Shown piece by piece: positions 36,278-45,724 of a DNA stretch of 64,000 bases. Numbering within the stretch: the stretch's first letter is position 1; each line of letters starts with the position of its first letter. The notes beneath the pieces were generated by a model. That model was not told where the DNA came from. It worked only from the letters and a program-made list of their open reading frames with translations, and did no database searches. The stretch spans positions 441,212 through 505,211 of the forward strand of contig CAVUBM010000114.1 in NCBI GenBank assembly GCA_963739645.1, in the 5' to 3' direction. A program made the position numbers and the translations under genes. This DNA comes from JASHPR01 sp963739645. Lineage in GTDB: Bacteria > Actinomycetota > Actinomycetes > Streptosporangiales > Streptosporangiaceae.

Positions 36278-36447
36278 GGCGTCGCGGCTCCCTTCGCCGC
36301 CAGCTGGTCCAGGTGCGCGGTCAGCGCGTCCTCGACCAGCTGTGACAGCGATTGCCCGGTGTCGATGGATGCGTACTTGGCCCGGCGGATGAGCAGCTTC
36401 GGCAGGTAGACGTTGAACTGCGCCTTCTCGGCGGAATCCGGTGGCAT
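36274..36447 (-). CDS. Ribbon-helix-helix (CopG-like) transcription regulator
   Basis: The 57-residue protein reads AQFNVYLPKLLIRRAKYASIDTGQSLSQLVEDALTAHLDQL. It is an amphipathic beta strand followed by two helices, as in Arc/MetJ/CopG dimers that read DNA with the strand pair. It is the first gene of a three-gene operon with VOC and MFS genes. The ATG at 36447 starts seven bases behind TATGAT, so it is probably leaderless and self-regulated. No toxin gene follows, so an antitoxin role is unlikely. Confidence 0.75.
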   Translation of the reverse strand: MPPDSAEKAQFNVYLPKLLIRRAKYASIDTGQSLSQLVEDALTAHLDQLAAKGAATP

Positions 36448-36450
36448 GGC

Positions 36451-36484
36451 TAGTATCATAGCTTACTAACTTGCTAGCAGCTAG
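36451..36484 (-). promoter_or_regulatory. Promoter and candidate operator of the RHH-VOC-MFS operon
   Basis: On the minus strand TATGAT (plus 36455-36460) is the -10 box. Short repeats crowd the area: TAGTA (36451-36455) against TACTA (36464-36468), and GCTAGC next to AGCTAG (36473-36484). Such clustered half-sites suit RHH dimers, and the region also lies before the divergent AraC gene. Confidence 0.5.
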
Positions 36485-36540
36485 TGACAGGCGCCGGGCG
36501 GCGGTATCAGGTAAACAAGGCGGTATGGCGGCAGACCACC

Positions 36541-37398
36541 ATGGCGGCTGAGACCGCGCGCTACTGGCAGCACGCGGCGGTCCCCGGCGTGGACTTGCTG
36601 CGCGCCAGGTTCGTCACGCACCGCTACAGCAGGCACGCGCACGAGACGTACACCCTCGGCCTGATCGAGGCCGGGCTGGAGGAGTTCGAGTACGGCGGGA
36701 CGCTGCACCGGGCCGGGCCGGGCGCCGTGGCGCTGCTGAACCCCGAGGTCGTGCACACCGGCCAGGCGGGGAGCCCGGCCGGCTGGGCGTACCGGGTGCT
36801 CTACCCGGAGGTGGACGTGGTGGCCGGGGTCGCCGCCGAACTCGGCTGGACCCGCGGCGTGCCGTACTTCCCTGACACCGTGGTGTACGACGAGCGCAGC
36901 GGCGGGCTGCTGCGCGCGGCCCACGTCGCCGCGGAGCGCGGTGACCGGCTCGCCTCGTCCACCCTGCTCCGGACCGCGCTGGCCCGGCTGCTGAGCGCCC
37001 ACGCCCGGCCCATGCCGCAGTGCGATCCGCCGCCCGCGGCCCGGCGCCGGGCCCCCGCCGCGGTGGCTACCACCCGCGATCTGCTGGCCGTGCGGCTGGC
37101 CGATCCGCCGAGCCTGGACGATCTCGCCATAGCCGCGGGCATGAGCCCGTTTGCACTGCTGCGGGCGTTCCGCGGCGAGACCGGCCTGCCGCCGCACGCG
37201 TACCTCAACCAGCTGCGGGTCCGGCATGCCCGGCGGCTGCTGGACGGCGGCCTGGCGCCCGCGATCGTGGCCGCCGAGGCCGGCTTCGCCGATCAGGCGC
37301 ATCTCACCCGCCACTTCAAGCGGATGGTTGGCGTTCCGCCCGGCGCCTACCAGCGCGAGCGCGGCATCCGGGCAGCGCAGGACCGGGCCCGCGCCTGA
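36541..37398 (+). CDS. AraC-family transcription regulator
   Basis: The protein has an N-terminal cupin ligand domain (RYSRHAHETYTLGLIEAGLEEFEYGG, GAVALLNPEVVHTGQA) and a C-terminal double helix-turn-helix. The latter is marked by LDDLAIAAGMSPFALLRAFRGETGLPPHAYL and AIVAAEAGFADQAHLTRHFKRMVGVPPGAYQ. It lies 97 bases upstream of an AzlC/AzlD exporter gene, a common pairing in which the regulator senses an amino-acid-related ligand. ATG 36541 begins the family's usual N-terminus; a GTG at 36484 in the same frame is possible. Confidence 0.85.
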   Translation: MAAETARYWQHAAVPGVDLLRARFVTHRYSRHAHETYTLGLIEAGLEEFEYGGTLHRAGPGAVALLNPEVVHTGQAGSPAGWAYRVLYPEVDVVAGVAAELGWTRGVPYFPDTVVYDERSGGLLRAAHVAAERGDRLASSTLLRTALARLLSAHARPMPQCDPPPAARRRAPAAVATTRDLLAVRLADPPSLDDLAIAAGMSPFALLRAFRGETGLPPHAYLNQLRVRHARRLLDGGLAPAIVAAEAGFADQAHLTRHFKRMVGVPPGAYQRERGIRAAQDRARA

Positions 37399-37483
37399 TC
37401 CCAGCCATTATCAACCCGCGGCTCCGGCCCCGTCACCCGGCGCCGCCGCAGGAACGTACAAGACCGCCTGGTACGAGCCTGCC

Positions 37484-37489
37484 TAGCCT
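37484..37489 (+). promoter_or_regulatory. -10 box of the azlCD gene
   Basis: TAGCCT ends six bases before the GTG at 37496 and no Shine-Dalgarno sequence lies between. Confidence 0.45.
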
Positions 37490-37495
37490 GCGGGC

Positions 37496-38647
37496 GTGCA
37501 GGAACAGGCTGACGAGCAGCGCAGGCCGCCTGGCCACCCGGCTGGGTCCGCCGCTGCCGCGGCAGAGCCAGCGGGCCGCGGCAGCGGGCAGGCGGCCGGG
37601 AACCAGCGGCGCGCGAGCCCGGCCCGGGACGGCATGGCGCTCGGGCTCGCGGTCGGGATCTCGGGGCTGGCGTTCGGCGCGGCAGCGGTCAGCTCCGGGC
37701 TGAGCCCGGTCCAGGCGTGCGCGCTGAGCCTGTTCACGTTCACCGGCGCCTCCCAGTTCGCCCTGGCGGGCGCGGCCGCGAGCGGCGGCCTGGTCGCGGG
37801 CGTCGCCGGGGCCGTGCTGCTCGGCAGCAGGAACACGCTCTATGGTCTCCGGCTGGCCGACCTGCTCCAGGTGCGCGGGCCCCGCCGGCTGGTGGCCGCG
37901 CACGGCGTCATCGACGAGACCACGGCCATCACGCTGGCCCAGCCGACCCCGGCCGCGGCCCGGGCCGGATTCCGCGCCACGTTCGCCACGCTGTACCTGA
38001 CCTGGAACCTCGCCACCCTGGTCGGCGCGGTCGGCGCGGGCAAGCTCGGCTCGCCGCAGTCGTTCGGGCTTGACGTCGTCGGTCCGGCGGCGTTCCTCGC
38101 GCTGATCTGGCCCCAGCTGCGGGCCGGCCGGACCGAGCGCGGCGTCGCGCTGCTCGGCGCGGCGATAGCGCTGGCCGCGACGCCGTTCCTGCCGCCGGGC
38201 GTGCCGGTCATCCTGGCCGCCACCGCAGCCCTCGCCGGGGCCCTGGCCGCACCCGGTCCGGGATCGGAGCCCGGACCGAGCAGGCCCCGGGCCAGCACCG
38301 CGGCCCGGGCGGGCGCCGGGGCCCGGGAAACGATGACCGGGATCTGGGCGGCGGTCCTGGCCACGTCGGCGGGCTGCTACGGCCTGAAGCTGGCCGGCCT
38401 GACCGTGCCGCGGCGCATGCTCGCCATCCCCCGGGTCCGGCGGTTCGCCGAGCTGGTCCCAGTCGCGCTGCTCGCCGCTCTGACCGCGGTGCAGGCGGCC
38501 GGCGACGGCCAGGCGCTGACCTTCGACCCGGCGCGGCTGGCCGGCCTGGGCGCCGCGGTGATCGCGCTGCTGGTCCGGGCGCCGTTCCTCCTGGTCATCG
38601 CCGCCGCGGCCACGGCCGCGGCGCTGCGCGCGCTAGGCGTGGCCTGA
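37496..38647 (+). CDS. azlCD: AzlC-AzlD branched-chain amino acid exporter, fused in this sequence
   Basis: The 383-residue protein contains a complete AzlC part (residues about 45-245; GISGLAFGAAAVSSGLSPVQA, FTGASQFALAGA, GSRNTLYGLRLADLL) and then a complete AzlD part (about 280-383; GIWAAVLATSAGCYGLKLAG, VRRFAELVPVALLAAL). The pair exports leucine-type amino acids or analogues. They are normally two genes. The AzlD part here begins at an ATGA (38332), the usual overlap form, so a one-base error in the Pro/Gly linker could have fused them artificially. A 45-residue polar N-terminus precedes AzlC. Confidence 0.8.
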   Translation: MQEQADEQRRPPGHPAGSAAAAAEPAGRGSGQAAGNQRRASPARDGMALGLAVGISGLAFGAAAVSSGLSPVQACALSLFTFTGASQFALAGAAASGGLVAGVAGAVLLGSRNTLYGLRLADLLQVRGPRRLVAAHGVIDETTAITLAQPTPAAARAGFRATFATLYLTWNLATLVGAVGAGKLGSPQSFGLDVVGPAAFLALIWPQLRAGRTERGVALLGAAIALAATPFLPPGVPVILAATAALAGALAAPGPGSEPGPSRPRASTAARAGAGARETMTGIWAAVLATSAGCYGLKLAGLTVPRRMLAIPRVRRFAELVPVALLAALTAVQAAGDGQALTFDPARLAGLGAAVIALLVRAPFLLVIAAAATAAALRALGVA

Positions 38648-38720
38648 CACCGCCCGGACCCGCGGCGCAGCCGCAGGCGGGAGCCTGCGCATCGCCGCCG
38701 GGCCGGGTAGTGTGCCCCGG

Positions 38721-39158
38721 GTGACGGTCCAGGTAGAGGTGCTCGACAAGATAACCGGCGAGGTGGTTGAGGCCTTCGGCCGCCTGCTGCCTCAGCTGTC
38801 CAGGTCCGCCCCGCCGCTCGGCCAGGCCGAGCTCGAAGCGATCGTGGGGTGCCCGGCGGACACGGTCCTGGTGGCCCGCTCGGCGGGCGCCATCGCCGGC
38901 ACGCTGACCCTCGTGATGTTCCCGCTCCCGACCGGGATGCGCGCCTGGATCGAGGATGTGGTCGTGGACGAGGCCGCGCGCGGCCAGGGCGTCGGCGAGG
39001 CGCTCACGCACGAGGCGCTGCGGATCGCGCAGGAAGCCGGCGCCCGGACCGTGGACCTGACCTCGCGCCCGGCCCGGGAAGCGGCCGGGCGGCTCTACGA
39101 GCGGCTCGGATTCACCCTCCGCGACTCACGGCTGTACCGGTTCCTGCTCACCGGCTGA
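38721..39158 (+). CDS. GNAT-family N-acetyltransferase
   Basis: The 145-residue enzyme has the acetyl-CoA loop VVVDEAARGQGVGEALTHEALRIA (R/Q-x-x-G-x-G) and the late helix AREAAGRLYERLGFTLRD that closes the GNAT fold. The acceptor is unknown. The GTG at 38721 lies seven bases behind TAGTGT (38708-38713), making it likely leaderless; a GTG nine bases upstream is part of that promoter. Confidence 0.8.
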   Translation: MTVQVEVLDKITGEVVEAFGRLLPQLSRSAPPLGQAELEAIVGCPADTVLVARSAGAIAGTLTLVMFPLPTGMRAWIEDVVVDEAARGQGVGEALTHEALRIAQEAGARTVDLTSRPAREAAGRLYERLGFTLRDSRLYRFLLTG

Positions 39159-39175
39159 GCTCCAGGCGGCCCGGC

Positions 39176-40421
39176 TCAGCCGCCGCCGGCACCGAGTTCG
39201 CTAACGGCGCTGAGCAGCCGGTCGACGTCGGAGCGGTCGTTGTAGTGCACAAGGCCCGCGCGCACGGCTGACCCCGAGTCGCGGATGCCGAGCACCCCGG
39301 TCAGCTCCCAGGCGTAGTTGTCGCCGTCCCACACGTTGATCTTGCGTTCGGCCAGGCGCTCGGCGGCCCGCCGCGGCGTGTGGCCGGCCACGTTGAAGTA
39401 CGCGGTGGCGGTGCGCCGCTCGGCCTTGCCGTAGGTCGTGACGTGGGTCATCGCGTCAAGCCCGCCGAGCAGCACCCGGAACAGCTCCTGCTCGTGCGCC
39501 TCCGCTGCGGCCATGCTGGCCAGGATCCGCTCCCGCCGGCCGCCGCTGCCCGGCCCGGCCAGCGACGCGAGGTGCTCGACGGCCGCTGTGCAGGCCGGCC
39601 AGGTCGGCGAACGGCAGCGTGCCCTGCTCAAACCGCTCGGGCACGACGTCGGACGCGGGCGCCAGCTTGTCCGGGGCCAGTGATTCGAGCAGCCCGGGAT
39701 CCGCGATCACCGTGCCCAGGTGCGGCCCCGACCACTTGTACGAGCTGGTCGCGTAGAAGTCGGCGCCGAGCCCGCGGACGTCCACCGGGCCGTGCGGGGT
39801 GGCGTGCACGCCGTCCACATAGCTGAGCGCCCCGGCCGCGTGCGCCAGCGCGGTGATGGCCGTCACGTCCGGGCGGGTGCCGATCACGTTGCTCGCCGCG
39901 GTCACCGCGACCAGCCTGGTCCGCTCCGAGATCAGCTCGGCGAACTGGGCTACCTCCAGGTCGCCCTCGGGCAGCCGGACATCGGCCCAGCGCACCGTGG
40001 CCCCCGCCCAGGTCGCCGCCTGCACCCACGGCCGGACGTTCGCGTCGTGGTCGAGCCGGGTGACCACCACCTCGTCGCCTGGCCTCCAGCCCGCGGCGAG
40101 CGTGCGGGCCAGCCGGTAGGTCAGGGTAGTCATGTTCGGGCCGAGGATGACCCCGTCGGGCTGCCCGCCGACCAGGTCCGCCACGGCCCGGCGGCACTCG
40201 GCGGTGATCGCGTCGGAGCGGCCGCTGGCCGGGAATGCCCCGCCCGAGTTCCCCAGCCCCGCGCGGTAGGCCCCGGCCATCGCGTCGATCACCGGCTCGG
40301 GAAGCTGCGTGCCCGCGGCGCCGTCCAGGTAGGCATAACCATCGGCCAGGGCCGGGTAGGCAGCGCGCACCCGGCCGACATCAAACGCCATCTCCAGAAC
40401 CGATCCCTTCTCCGGTGCCAT
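39176..40421 (-). CDS. Cysteine desulfurase-like class V aminotransferase, one frame change
   Basis: The PLP enzyme of about 414 residues begins FDVGRVRAAYPALADGYAYLDGAAGTQLP and has VTAASNVIGTRPDV, SYVDGVHATPHG and the PLP-binding Lys in SSYKWSGPHLG. The frame changes near 39590; the C-terminal domain (YFNVAGHTPRRAAERLAERKINVWDGDNYAWEL) follows. It resembles the VC1184 subfamily of cysteine desulfurase-like proteins, whose substrate is not known. No sufE, sufU or iscU gene is adjacent. ATG 40421 or ATG 40391 may be the start. Confidence 0.8.
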
Positions 40422-40652
40422 TACGCCACGTCCACCCGTGGCGGCCTGCGGACGAGGCCGGCGATATGCGGCGGACTCAGGACATCATCGCAGGCTGGCC
40501 TGCCCGACCCGGTCGGGTGACCGTCCCGGCGCGCGCAGCAGCATCAGCCAGGGATCGCCGGTGCCGAGGTCGGTGCCCAGCGCGGCAGTATAGCCGGAGT
40601 GCCAGATTTACCTACTCTCCGCCACCGCGCGCCCTATCGGCGAAAAATTAGG

Positions 40653-42604
40653 ATGACAGCCGCCGACTGTCCGGTTAGCCTCCGAATAGTGCCCTCCAAT
40701 CCCCCAACCTCGATGCCGCATGCCCAAACCGGACAAAGACTGAACCGGCAGGCACCGACCCGGCGGGCAGCAGCGAATCCCCATCCGCCCGAGCAGACAC
40801 CCCTGGCCGCGCTCTGGCGAACCCGCGAGTACCTGCGGCCTTACTACCTCTCGCTGACGCTGATGCTCGCCGCCGCGATCGCGGCCGCCGCCGCCGAGAT
40901 CGTGATCCCGCTGCTGATCAAGGCCGTCATCGACGGGCCGATCGCGCACGGGAGCGTGAGCGCCCTGCTGCCGCTCGGCCTGGCCGCGATCGCGCTGGGC
41001 ATCACCGAAGCCGCGCTTAACCTGTACCGGCGGTGGGTGCAGGCCAGCGCCGTCACCGGCATGGAACGGTCGATGCGGGACAGCCTCTACGCGCACCTGC
41101 AGCGGCTGCACACCGGGTTCCACGACGAGTGGCAGTCCGGGCAGCTGCTGTCCCGGGCCACCACGGACCTGTCGGCGATCCGGCGCTTCGCCGGGTTCGG
41201 CATCGTGTTCTTCATCACCAACGTGGTGACGTTCATCGCCATCATCGCCCTGCTGATCCGGCTGAACTGGTGGCTTGGCCTGCTGACCGGGTGCGTGTTC
41301 CTGCCCGTGGTCGTGATCTGCACCCGCTTTGAGCGCCGGTACCGGGTGCTGTCCCGGCGCGCTCAGGACCAGGAGGGCGACCTGGCCACCTACGTCGAGG
41401 AAGCCGCGACCGGCGTCCGGGTGCTCAAGGCTCTCGGCCGCCGCGACGAGGCGGCCGCCCGGCACGCCAGCCAGGCCCGGCTCGTGCAGGCCACGCAGGT
41501 GGAGAAGGCGAAGCAGCGCGGTACCTTCTGGGCTGGCCTCGACCTGCTCCCGAACGCGGTCATCGGCCTGGTCCTGCTGCTGGGCGCGCTCACGGTCGCC
41601 CAGCACGCGCTGACCCTCGGCGGCCTGGTCGCGTTCATCACGCTCGCCCTGCTGCTGGTCTGGCCCATCGAGGCCATGGGGTACATCCTCGCCGGAGGCC
41701 AGGAGGCCGCCACGGCGGCGCAGCGTGTCTACGAGATCTTCGACACCGAGCCCGCGATCACCGACCATGGGCCGTCCGCTCACGCGCCGCCGCGGGGACG
41801 GCTCCGCTTCGATCACGTGATGTTCCGGTTCCCTGGCGCTCCTGAGCCGCTGCTGCGCGGCGTGACCCTGGAGCTCGAGCCCGGGGAGACGCTCGCCCTG
41901 GTCGGGCCCAACGGCGCGGGCAAGACCACGCTGCTGCAGCTGGTGCCGAGGCTGGCCGATGTGTCCGGCGGGGCGATCCTGCTGGACGGGACCGACATCA
42001 GGAATCTGCCGCTGGCCTACCTGCGCTCCACCGTGGGCTGCGCCTTCGAGGACCCCACGCTGTTCTCGGCCAGCGTCAGGGAGAACGTCAGCTACGGCGC
42101 GCCCGGAGCCAGCGAGGACGAGATCCAGGCTGCCCTGGCCGCGGCCCAGGCGGAGTTCGTCACCGACCTGCCCTGGGGCCTGGACACCAGGATCGGCGAG
42201 CAGGGCATGGCGCTGTCCGGCGGGCAGCGGCAGCGGGTGGCGCTCGCTCGCGCCATTCTGGCCCGGCCATCCGTACTGCTGCTGGACGACCCCCTGTCCG
42301 CGCTGGACATGCACACCGAGGCCAAGGTCACCCGCGCCCTGGCCCAGGTGCTGGCCACGTCCACGGCCCTGGTGGTGGCCCACCGGCCGTCCACGGTCAT
42401 GCTGGCCGACCGGGTGGCGCTGCTCGACCGCGGCGTGATCACCGCGACCGGGTCGCATCAGGAGTTGCTCGCGACCCAGCCCCGGTACCGGCGAGCTGAT
42501 GAGCGGCACGGACGACCCGGACGCCGAACCGAGGGCCAGGGCCTGGCCCGGAACCGGACCAGGACACCGCCCAGGACCAGGATCTGTCGGAGGCCCGCCG
42601 GTGA
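40653..42604 (+). CDS. ABC exporter half-transporter 1, degenerate ATPase site; frame change near its end
   Basis: It has six membrane segments (from YYLSLTLMLAAAIAAAAAEI) and an ATPase domain with Walker A GPNGAGKTT, signature ALSGGQRQR and Walker B VLLLDDPLSALD. The catalytic Glu after Walker B is Asp, the mark of the non-canonical site in heterodimeric exporters. Homology ends near 42490 (GSHQELLATQPRYR), where the frame is lost; the printed frame stays open to 42866 over the next gene. I place the end at the GTGA overlap by analogy with other pairs here. The start is uncertain (40599, 40653, 40689 or 40713). Confidence 0.75.
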
Positions 42605-44457
42605 CCCAGACGCCCCCCACCCCCCAGACCACGGGCCAGGCCTGGCGCGGCATCGCGGCCGAGGACGCCGACGACATCACCGCCAGCCTGGCGTCGCTGC
42701 TGCGGCTGCGGGGCCGGCGGCTGCTGCAGGACCTGCTCCGCCCGCACCGGAAGCGGGCCATCGTGATCCTGCTGCTGATCGTGGCCGCCAACGTGGGCGC
42801 CCTGGTCGGACCGTGGCTGATCGGGGTCGGGATCGACCAGATCCCGCAGCTGGACCGCACCCATGATGCGGTGCCACTGGCCCTCATCATCGTCGCGTTC
42901 GCCGCGGCGGTGATCCTTCAGGCCACCGCCACCCGGTCCTTCATCGGCGCCATGGGCAGCCTCGGCGCCGACGTGGTGTTCGAGCTCAGGCGCCGCCTGT
43001 TCGCCCACTTCCTGCGGCTTTCTGTGGCGTTCCACGAGCGTTACACCTCCGGCCGGGTGATCTCACGGCAGGTATCCGACGTCGACTCGATCTCCGACCT
43101 GTTCGACGAGGGCCTGGATTCGCTGGTCTCCGCGGTCCTGTCGCTGCTGCTGGTCGGGGCCGGGATGCTGCTGCTCGACTGGCCGCTGGCGCTCGTGGTG
43201 CTGACCGGCTTCATACCGCTGGTCTGGCTGACCGTCTGGTTCCGGCGCGAGTCGGCCGTCGCCTACCGGCGGACCAGGGAGACCATCGCGCAGGTCATCG
43301 TGCAGTTCGTGGAGACCTTCGGCGGCATCCGGGCCGTCCAGGCCTTCCGCAGGGAGCGCAGGAACCAGGAGATCTTCGGCGAGTTCAACGCCGGCTACGC
43401 CGCGGCCAGCCTGCGCTCCTCCCGGCTGATCGCGATCTACTCCCCCGGCATCACGCTGGTGGCCAACCTCTCGATCGGGGCGGTGCTGATCTACGGCGGG
43501 TTCCGGGTCATCGAAGGGACCATGCAGGTCGGCGTGCTGGTCACCTTCGTGCTCTACCTGCAGCGATTCTTCGACCCGCTGCAGGACCTGTCGCAGTTCT
43601 ACAACACGTTCCAGTCCGCCGCCGCTGCCCTGGAGAAGATCTCCGGGGTGCTCGACGAGGCTCCGGCCGTGCCCGAGCCAGACTCCCCGGTGCCGCTCCC
43701 CGAGGCCGCGGACCCGGCCCGGCGCGGCCGGGCCGTGCGGTTCGACGCGGTCCGGTTCGGCTACCGGGACACCCCGGTGCTGCCCGGCCTGGACCTGACC
43801 ATCCCGGCCGGGCAGACCGCGGCCCTGGTGGGGGCCACCGGCTCGGGCAAGACGACCATCGCCCGGCTGATGGCCCGGTTCTACGACCCGGGCCAGGGCC
43901 GGGTGCTGCTGGACGGCGTCGACCTCCGGAGCCTGTCCGAGCCCACCCTGCGTCGCGAGATCGTGCTCATCACCCAGGAGAACTTCCTGTTCAGCGGCAC
44001 CATCGCGGACAACATCGCGCTGGGCAAGCCGGACGCGTCCCGGGCCGAGATCGAGGCCGCCGCCCGCGCCATCGGCGCGCACACGTTCATCTCGGCGCTC
44101 CCGGCCGGCTACGACGAGCCGGTGGGCAAGCACGGCGGGCGGCTGTCCGCCGGGCAGCGGCAGCTGATCTCCTTCACCCGGGCGTTCCTGGCCGCCCCGG
44201 CCGTGCTGGTGCTGGACGAGGCGACCTCGCTGCTGGACATCCCGAGCGAGGTGCTGGTGCAGCGGGCGCTGGGCACGATCCTGGCCGGGCGCACCGCCCT
44301 GATCATCGCGCACCGGCTGTCCACGGTGCAGATCGCCGACCGGGTGCTGGTGCTCTCCGACGGCCGGGTGCTGGAGGACGGCCCGCCGGCCAGGCTCCTG
44401 GCCGAGGGCGGGGAGTACTCCTCGCTGCACGCCAGCTGGCAGGAGAGCCTCGTCTGA
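42601..44457 (+). CDS. ABC exporter half-transporter 2, canonical ATPase site
   Basis: The 618-residue protein has six membrane segments (from AIVILLLIVAANVGALVGPWL) and an ATPase domain. The domain shows Walker A GATGSGKTT, signature RLSAGQRQL, Walker B VLVLDEATSLLD with the catalytic Glu, and the H-loop IIAHRLSTVQ. With half-transporter 1 it should form a heterodimeric type IV exporter of lipids or drugs, like TM287/288. GTG 42601 follows GGAGG at 42590. In the printed frame it is also continuous with upstream codons, so a single fused chain cannot be fully excluded. Confidence 0.82.
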   Translation: MTQTPPTPQTTGQAWRGIAAEDADDITASLASLLRLRGRRLLQDLLRPHRKRAIVILLLIVAANVGALVGPWLIGVGIDQIPQLDRTHDAVPLALIIVAFAAAVILQATATRSFIGAMGSLGADVVFELRRRLFAHFLRLSVAFHERYTSGRVISRQVSDVDSISDLFDEGLDSLVSAVLSLLLVGAGMLLLDWPLALVVLTGFIPLVWLTVWFRRESAVAYRRTRETIAQVIVQFVETFGGIRAVQAFRRERRNQEIFGEFNAGYAAASLRSSRLIAIYSPGITLVANLSIGAVLIYGGFRVIEGTMQVGVLVTFVLYLQRFFDPLQDLSQFYNTFQSAAAALEKISGVLDEAPAVPEPDSPVPLPEAADPARRGRAVRFDAVRFGYRDTPVLPGLDLTIPAGQTAALVGATGSGKTTIARLMARFYDPGQGRVLLDGVDLRSLSEPTLRREIVLITQENFLFSGTIADNIALGKPDASRAEIEAAARAIGAHTFISALPAGYDEPVGKHGGRLSAGQRQLISFTRAFLAAPAVLVLDEATSLLDIPSEVLVQRALGTILAGRTALIIAHRLSTVQIADRVLVLSDGRVLEDGPPARLLAEGGEYSSLHASWQESLV

Positions 44458-44460
44458 CCC

Positions 44461-44506
44461 GGCCCGGCGGCGCGGGCCAGCGGCCGTGCCGCGGCGCGGC
44501 CGGGCC
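44461..44506 (+). terminator. GC-rich hairpin after the ABC exporter
   Basis: GGCCCGG (44461-44467) pairs with CCGGGCC (44500-44506), and inner bases can extend the stem. It starts three bases after the exporter stop codon. There is no T-run. Confidence 0.4.
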
Positions 44507-44617
44507 AACCCGGGCCGTACCGGCCCGTGCTCGGTAGGCTGCCTGCGGCGCGCGCTGGATCCGCGCCCGGTTCCGGGCCGGGTATAACCGGTGATGAGAC
44601 CAGAGGAAGGGGTGCTG

Positions 44618-45061
44618 ATGGCCGCTGACAACGTTCCCCGCCGGCCGGATCAGCCTCCCGGCCGGCCTCAGGCACCGGGCCGCCGCCGGTTCGGGGTCAA
44701 GAAGATAGCCATCGGCACCGGGCTCGTCGCCTACTCCTGGTTCGCCGCGGGCACCGTGCCGTTCACCCGGGACGCGCTGCTGATCGTGCTGGTGCCCGGA
44801 GCCGTAATCGGCTTCCTGGCCTACGGCCGCCCGCCGGCCCGCATCCCGCCGCCCGAGAGCCTCGACATAGCCGGGTTCTCCTACTGGGCCATCACGGTCG
44901 CGGCCCTGTTCGAATGGGAGGCCGCCGCGTTCAAGGACAACTCCCAGTGGTGGCACCCCGCGCTCACCGACCTGGTCGACCCCATGCTCGACCCGCACCC
45001 GGTCAAGGCGGCAGCGATCTTGATATGGCTGCTCGCCGGGTGGGGCCTGGTGCGGAGGTGA
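44618..45061 (+). CDS. Small integral membrane protein, unknown function
   Basis: The 147-residue protein has a Pro/Arg-rich N-terminus and about three or four hydrophobic segments (IAIGTGLVAYSWFAAGTV, ALLIVLVPGAVIGFLAY, FSYWAITVAALFEWEAAAF, AAAILIWLLAGWGLV). I do not recognise the family. ATG 44618 follows AGGAAGG at a good distance, preferred to the GTG at 44591. The next gene begins seven bases after its stop, so both are probably one transcript and may form a membrane complex. Confidence 0.6.
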   Translation: MAADNVPRRPDQPPGRPQAPGRRRFGVKKIAIGTGLVAYSWFAAGTVPFTRDALLIVLVPGAVIGFLAYGRPPARIPPPESLDIAGFSYWAITVAALFEWEAAAFKDNSQWWHPALTDLVDPMLDPHPVKAAAILIWLLAGWGLVRR

Positions 45062-45068
45062 TAGCCGG

Positions 45069-45269
45069 ATGGTGACCCGGGTTATCACGATCGTCGGCTT
45101 CGTCATCGCGATCGCGGCCCTGTTCGTGCTCGAGTACCTGGGCCGGCGGACGGACAACCGGATTCCCACGCTGGGCCAGTGGCTCGGCTTCATCATGCGT
45201 CCCTGGGCCGGCCGTTTCCTCATCCTGCTGGGCTGGCTCTGGCTCGGCTGGCACTACTTCTCCCGGTAA
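45069..45269 (+). CDS. Small two-helix membrane protein
   Basis: The 66-residue protein has two hydrophobic segments (ITIVGFVIAIAALFVLEYLG and FLILLGWLWLGWHYF) joined by a polar loop with RRTDNRIPTLGQWLG. It is probably a hairpin in the membrane. It is paired with the upstream membrane protein. The family is actinobacterial; the function is unknown. Confidence 0.6.
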   Translation: MVTRVITIVGFVIAIAALFVLEYLGRRTDNRIPTLGQWLGFIMRPWAGRFLILLGWLWLGWHYFSR

Positions 45270-45292
45270 CCAGGACGCTCCCGCGGGTCCGC

Positions 45293-45298
45293 TAGGCT
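45293..45298 (+). promoter_or_regulatory. -10 box of the following hypothetical gene
   Basis: TAGGCT ends six bases before the GTG at 45305 with no ribosome site. Confidence 0.45.
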
Positions 45299-45304
45299 GA
45301 CCGC

Positions 45305-45724
45305 GTGATCGCGCGTCGCAACCAGGTATCCGGCCAGGCCGAGGCGGAGTACACAGCGGACGTAGCGCTGGCCGCGCAGTTCGATGATCTGCTCGCCCGG
45401 GCTCGCGAGGCCGAGCAGGCCTACCGGTCCGCGCAGGCCCGGGCCCTGCCGATGGATGAGGTGTACCCGCTGGCCAGGAAGCTCGATACCGCGCTGACCG
45501 AGGCCATGCGGGCCGCGTACGCCGCTGAACGCGTCGAAATCGGTCCCCGGGGCTATGAGGACCGGATCTTCCGGCGGAAAGCCAAGGCCAAGCCCGCCGT
45601 GCACGCCCGGACGGACGAGGCGGAACGGCTGCTGACGCTGCGCGAGACGCACCGGCTCACCGGCATCCCGCCCGAGCGGGTGGCCGACCTGCCCGGCGGC
45701 ATAGTCACGCACGTCCTCGCCTGA
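45305..45724 (+). CDS. Hypothetical helical protein
   Basis: The 139-residue protein is mostly helical (AAQFDDLLARAREAEQAYRSAQARALPMDEVYPLARKLDTALTEA is broken by one Pro), then basic (DRIFRRKAKAKPAV), ending in THRLTGIPPERVADLPGGI. I do not recognise it. The single-frame length and codon pattern support a real gene. It is probably a leaderless transcript. Confidence 0.55.
   Translation: MIARRNQVSGQAEAEYTADVALAAQFDDLLARAREAEQAYRSAQARALPMDEVYPLARKLDTALTEAMRAAYAAERVEIGPRGYEDRIFRRKAKAKPAVHARTDEAERLLTLRETHRLTGIPPERVADLPGGIVTHVLA

Noticed and set aside
36274..36447. Antitoxin of a toxin-antitoxin pair
   Set aside because: The next genes encode a VOC protein and an exporter; no toxin-sized partner is present.
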